This document shows, one piece after another, positions 60,843-64,000 of a stretch of DNA of 64,000 nt. Below the pieces are notes generated by a model that saw nothing but the letters and a program-made list of their open reading frames with translations, searched no databases and was not told the origin of the DNA. The translations under genes and the position numbers were made by a program. Source of the stretch: Paenibacillus macerans (GTDB lineage: Bacteria; Bacillota; Bacilli; Paenibacillales; Paenibacillaceae); NCBI RefSeq assembly GCF_900454495.1, contig NZ_UGSI01000001.1, forward strand, positions 2,108,001-2,172,000, in the 5' to 3' direction. Positions within the stretch are counted from its first letter, which is position 1. Each line of letters opens with the position of its first letter.

Positions 60843-61895
60843 TTAATACAGTGTTTGCTCGGCCTCGGGGGTAAAGAGGATCAATTCGTCGAACCGGCCG
60901 TCGCGAATCTTGCTTGCCCAAGCGGGATCGGCCAACAAAGCCCGGCCTACGGCCACCAGATCGAATTCTCCACGTTCCAGCCTTGCGATCAACGCGCCGA
61001 TGGCTTCAGCTCCCGCATCCTTTCCGTCCGGCTTTGCAAAGCCGCCGTCCAGGCCAACCGATCCGACCGTAATCGTCGGCTTCCCCGTCAGCTTTTTGAC
61101 CCATCCGGCCAAATTCAGCTCGGAGCCCGCAAACTCGGGTTCCCAGAAACGGCGTGTAGATAGATGAAACATATCAACCCCGGCCTCGGCCAAGGGCGCC
61201 AATATTTGTTCCAGCATTTCCGGCGTTTCAGCCAGTCTCGCCGTGTAGTCGCTCATCTTCCATTGCGAGAAGCGCAGCCCGATCGGAAAATCCGGGCCGA
61301 CAGCGCGGCGGCTGGCTTCGATGACTTCCACCGCAAACCGGGTGCGCCCGGCGATGTCGCCGCCGTAACGGTCGTTGCGCGGGTTGGTCTTTTCCCAGAA
61401 AAATTGATCGATCAAAAATCCGTGCGCGCCGTGGAGCTCGATGCCGTCGAAGCCGATCCGCTTGGCTGCGGAGGCCGCCCGTGCGAATGCCTGAACGATA
61501 TCGGCGAGCTCCGCTTCCGAATAATCCCCGACATGGCCCCGCTCTCCTATATGGGCAAGCTGCGGGATGATCCGTCCGCCCGCCTCATGCACCGCGGCCG
61601 CTGCGTTAGCCCAGCCGGCTAATGCGGCTTCGCCGAAAAACCGCGGTATGTTCTCCATATGGGACGTATCCGGATGATCGATCAGCGTACCTCCGGTTAC
61701 GATCAGTCCGACGCCGTTTTCCGCCCGGCGGCGGTAGTAAGCGGCCATATCCGGACCGGGCACGCCGCCCGGTGCAAATTGCCGGGTCATCGGCGCCATT
61801 ACAATACGGTTAGGCAGCGTCATATTCCCGATGGTGAACGGTTGAAACAAAGCTTGGGTGGATTGGGTGGATTGGGTGGATTGAGAATAAGTCAT
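60843..61895 (-). CDS. Old Yellow Enzyme family NADH:flavin oxidoreductase
   Basis: A 350-residue FMN-dependent ene-reductase. The order is LPNRIVMAPMTRQFA, then GGRIIPQLAHIGERG, the proton-relay and substrate motif FDGIELHGAHGFLIDQFFW (His with His/Asn pair region), and VGRALLADPAW near the C-terminus. ATG 61895 lies 6 bp after GGAGG. Nine-base repeats at 61857-61888 code an STQ-repeat at the N-terminus. It lies downstream of a TetR gene and two operator copies, so it is probably induced by an electrophile or similar ligand. Confidence 0.9.
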   Translation of the reverse strand: MTYSQSTQSTQSTQALFQPFTIGNMTLPNRIVMAPMTRQFAPGGVPGPDMAAYYRRRAENGVGLIVTGGTLIDHPDTSHMENIPRFFGEAALAGWANAAAAVHEAGGRIIPQLAHIGERGHVGDYSEAELADIVQAFARAASAAKRIGFDGIELHGAHGFLIDQFFWEKTNPRNDRYGGDIAGRTRFAVEVIEASRRAVGPDFPIGLRFSQWKMSDYTARLAETPEMLEQILAPLAEAGVDMFHLSTRRFWEPEFAGSELNLAGWVKKLTGKPTITVGSVGLDGGFAKPDGKDAGAEAIGALIARLERGEFDLVAVGRALLADPAWASKIRDGRFDELILFTPEAEQTLY

Positions 61896-61946
61896 AAAAA
61901 ACCTCCAAATCAATTTTTATGGTTGTTTCTTCTTGGCCCGATTTTC

Positions 61947-61962
61947 TTGACTCCCCGGTCAA
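61947..61962. promoter_or_regulatory. TetR operator 1 (oxidoreductase side)
   Basis: TTGAC-tccccg-GTCAA; the palindrome extends to 11-bp arms ATTTTCTTGAC/GTCAAGAAAAT. Confidence 0.75.
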
Positions 61963-62041
61963 GAAAATCACAAAAAAATATGCTTTTCCGCACCAGCGCT
62001 AAGCATCACCACCTTTACCTTGCTTTTAGACCGCCACATAC

Positions 62042-62057
62042 TTGACCGCGCAGTCAA
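62042..62057. promoter_or_regulatory. TetR operator 2 (oxidoreductase side)
   Basis: TTGAC-cgcgca-GTCAA, the same 16-bp inverted repeat as at 61947 and 62835, 80 bp downstream of the end of operator 1. Confidence 0.75.
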
Positions 62058-62224
62058 TAAAAACACAAAAAAATTAGACACCCCGATCTTGCAGTTCCGA
62101 CGAAGAGCTTAAGCGGATTTGGCACGCTAACTACCTATGTCGCAGAGTGAAGGTCCGGCAACTTCAACCATTCACTCCACAAATCAGCATTCTGGGGCAT
62201 TCTTGGCCTGACCCCTCCAGTCCA

Positions 62225-62815
62225 TCAAGCATTCTCCGATGCCAGCAGGGCAATAGTCGAACGCAGCACCGCATCGATCCGCTCCCGGGAAGCGCCCGAC
62301 TTCTCCATGACCTTCGCGCCGTTAAGCATGTTATTCAATAAAGCGGCAAGTTCCTTGCTGGTCTGGCGCGTCGTAATCATCTGCCGCTCCTGGCCGCTGC
62401 GGATGACCCTCTCAAAGATGCGTTCGACTTGTTCGGACATCAACTCAGCCTCGCGGTTAACCTCCAGATCGTCGGCTCCAAATTCCAACACGGTATTGAC
62501 CATAAAACATCCCCGGCGCATGGCCTCTTCATGCGGATAAAGCGCAGCTTCGCAGATGGATTCCAGTTTTCGCAAAGGAGGCATCTCCTCGGAGGCCAGC
62601 TCTTCCAGGATGGCTACGCTCCGTTCGCGATACAAGGCCAGCGCTTTTAAAAACAAGTCGCGTTTGTCCTTGAATACGCAATATAAACTTTGCTTCTTCA
62701 CTTGCGTCGTACGCGTCAAATCTTCGTAGGAAGTCGACTTGAAGCCTTTCGCCCAGAAAACTTCCATAGACTGGCACAGCGCACGATCGACATCAAATTC
62801 CCTTGGTCTGCTCAT
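62225..62815 (-). CDS. TetR-family repressor
   Basis: A 196-residue regulator. The N-terminal helix-turn-helix is FWAKGFKSTSYEDLTRTTQV followed by KKQSLYCVFKDKRDLFLKAL, and a ligand-binding domain of the TetR_C type follows with CFMVNTVLEFG. The promoter upstream holds the same TTGAC-N6-GTCAA palindrome found twice before the oxidoreductase gene, so it probably represses both itself and that gene. A NemR/YxaF-like role (electrophile or antibiotic-like ligand) is inferred. Confidence 0.9.
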   Translation of the reverse strand: MSRPREFDVDRALCQSMEVFWAKGFKSTSYEDLTRTTQVKKQSLYCVFKDKRDLFLKALALYRERSVAILEELASEEMPPLRKLESICEAALYPHEEAMRRGCFMVNTVLEFGADDLEVNREAELMSEQVERIFERVIRSGQERQMITTRQTSKELAALLNNMLNGAKVMEKSGASRERIDAVLRSTIALLASENA

Positions 62816-62821
62816 GAATGC

Positions 62822-62850
62822 ATCATATCAGTTCTTGACCGCCAAGTCAA
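62822..62850 (-). promoter_or_regulatory. tetR promoter with overlapping operator 3
   Basis: On the minus strand TTGACT (62845-62850) and TATGAT (62822-62827) are 17 bp apart. The operator TTGAC-N6-GTCAA (62835-62850) covers the -35 box, indicating autorepression. Confidence 0.75.
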
Positions 62851-62896
62851 CAAATATTGGCGGGGACCAATCGCGTATCATTTAGAGTCCTTATAG

Positions 62897-62935
62897 AATG
62901 GCACCGAATCGTAATGATTCGGTGCCATTTTTTAT
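62897..62935. terminator. Strong hairpin between tetR and the glucanase gene
   Basis: AATGGCACCGAATC-gtaat-GATTCGGTGCCATT, 14 perfect base pairs. The T-run (TTTTTTATT) is on the plus strand, but the only adjacent 3' end is that of the minus-strand glucanase gene. Confidence 0.65.
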
Positions 62936-64000
62936 TGAATGGAGAATACTTCTCTTTCCAACAATGCCTCCGGTTTTTGGCCGATCGGATCACTGTGGAA
63001 ATAATTGCGAATGACGCCATCTTTGACATAGTTGGCAATGGACACCATAATCATCCCTTGATCAAGTGCCAGATAGGCTTTAGCAAGTTCTCCTGTTTCT
63101 ACATTCACAGAATCATAGAACCCGTATTTGCCGTACATATTCAACTTTTTGAAAGTTTTGATGTTTTCCCGCACAGCATCGGGCGCATACTCCAGAGCAA
63201 GAAATGCAGCATGCGCAGTTACGGTCGCTCCGTCTTTATAGCCTGATGTACCCAGCGGTGTTGCCGCAAACTCACTGTATCCGGTCGGCGTTGCAGAGGG
63301 AGAGAACCCCCACGCAGGATAGCCTTTTTCCTTGGCATAGGCGATTTGCAGCTCTACATGACGTTTATTGTTTAATCCCAATGCTTTTGTGCCAAGCTCT
63401 TTTTCTTTCAATACGATTCCGGGCATAAGCCCTTCAAACATGCTTCCTCCCCAACTTGGCACAAACTTTACGCCATTGTATTCATAGTGCCCCTCGAAAA
63501 CGGTCACTCCATCATACTGCGCGTTTTGTCCTTGCGGAATCTGAGCTTGCCAATCCCATTCTTTCGGCAATGTACGATACATTTTCCACCAATGATCCTT
63601 AGGTACGTCGCCTTTTCCGATGGCAATATAGCTGGCCACGCGCGGTTCCGTGTAAAACATTCCGTAATGATGATCGGTCAGTTTGCCTTGAGCGACATCA
63701 TAGCCGCCGCGGAATTGGCCGACTTCCGGATCATATAACGGTGCATAATTCATGTTCTCAACCAGCTTGCTTGTTTGCCCTCGCAGCTCTTCATACGCTT
63801 GCCCGGCGACAATTAAACCTGCGGAAAGCCAGCCGTTATCCACCTGAGAGATAAATTGCCCCCAATCTTTCTTAATGGAACCGTCATCCGTGTTATACCA
63901 GTTGTAGAACAAGCCGTTCCATTTTTCCAGCTTTTCGAGCGTATTTAAAGTGGTTTGAATGCGCTTAACCGCTTCTTTTTTTGAAATAATGCCCAATTCA
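62932..64000 (-). CDS. GH144-like glucanase (glycoamylase domain), 5' end outside window
   Basis: The frame is open to the window edge, so the N-terminus is missing; the TTG at 63996 is internal. Visible residues begin ELGIISKKEAVKRIQTTLNT and include EKWNGLFYNWYNTDDG, SWGGSMFEGLMPG and AWGFSPSATPTGYSEFAATP, the pattern of the glycoamylase domain in GH144 endo-beta-1,2-glucanases and related cyclic glucan enzymes. About 356 residues are seen, of the usual 430-480. The stop at 62932 overlaps the foot of a hairpin. Confidence 0.8.
   Translation of the reverse strand, partial: ELGIISKKEAVKRIQTTLNTLEKLEKWNGLFYNWYNTDDGSIKKDWGQFISQVDNGWLSAGLIVAGQAYEELRGQTSKLVENMNYAPLYDPEVGQFRGGYDVAQGKLTDHHYGMFYTEPRVASYIAIGKGDVPKDHWWKMYRTLPKEWDWQAQIPQGQNAQYDGVTVFEGHYEYNGVKFVPSWGGSMFEGLMPGIVLKEKELGTKALGLNNKRHVELQIAYAKEKGYPAWGFSPSATPTGYSEFAATPLGTSGYKDGATVTAHAAFLALEYAPDAVRENIKTFKKLNMYGKYGFYDSVNVETGELAKAYLALDQGMIMVSIANYVKDGVIRNYFHSDPIGQKPEALLEREVFSIQ

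Overview
The window looks like chromosome from a plant-polysaccharide-degrading, spore-forming Paenibacillaceae bacterium (Paenibacillus or a close relative). Signs are the YesM/YesN-type two-component systems paired with sugar-binding lipoproteins, the yqhH-yqhG-yqzE genes, a CwlD-type germination amidase, a YjcZ-type tiny spore peptide, Firmicutes ribosome binding sites and perfect CcpA (cre) boxes. The background is moderately GC-rich. The lanthipeptide block (about 15.8-21.9 kb) is clearly AT-rich and looks acquired.

Layout. 1-6.2 kb: histidine kinase, response regulator, a sugar-binding lipoprotein broken by a one-base frameshift, and a GH26 mannanase cut by the window edge. 6.2-8.1 kb: a transposase-like gene related to IS1595. 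8.1-15.5 kb: kinase, regulator, binding protein, two permeases and a GH78 alpha-L-rhamnosidase. 15.6-24.0 kb: a class II lanthipeptide cluster (lanM, lanA, a small GerE-like regulator, lanT) with an ABC permease/ATPase pair likely for self-protection. 24-32.2 kb: a secreted TIM-barrel-like protein, then a GH105, GPH symporter, binding protein, regulator and kinase system. 32.3-42.4 kb: housekeeping genes (SNF2 helicase, YqhG, YqzE, CwlD, chemoreceptor) with an intact IS4-family element and several gene remnants. 42.4-47.5 kb: repeat-rich intergenic DNA and an azole-type RiPP pair (YcaO cyclodehydratase plus ThiF-like maturation protein). 47.6-60.3 kb: a probable D-apiose utilisation island. 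60.3-64 kb: a repeat array, a TetR-controlled Old Yellow Enzyme, and a partial GH144-like glucanase.

How the parts fit together. The apiose island joins a GH1 6-phospho-beta-glucosidase, two LacI repressors, a leaderless GH140-type apiosidase, a beta-glucoside PTS EIIBCA, a FucI/AraA-fold isomerase, a split transketolase and an FGGY kinase. I infer import of an apiosyl-glucoside by the PTS, its cleavage in the cytoplasm, and entry of apiose via apulose and apulose phosphate into the pentose phosphate and glycolytic pools. Two of its promoters share a near-identical operator-like sequence. This block is the best candidate for a new system. Next are the lanthipeptide with only one core cysteine, the YcaO pair with no recognisable precursor, and three families of multi-unit intergenic repeats, one of them split by the IS4 element.
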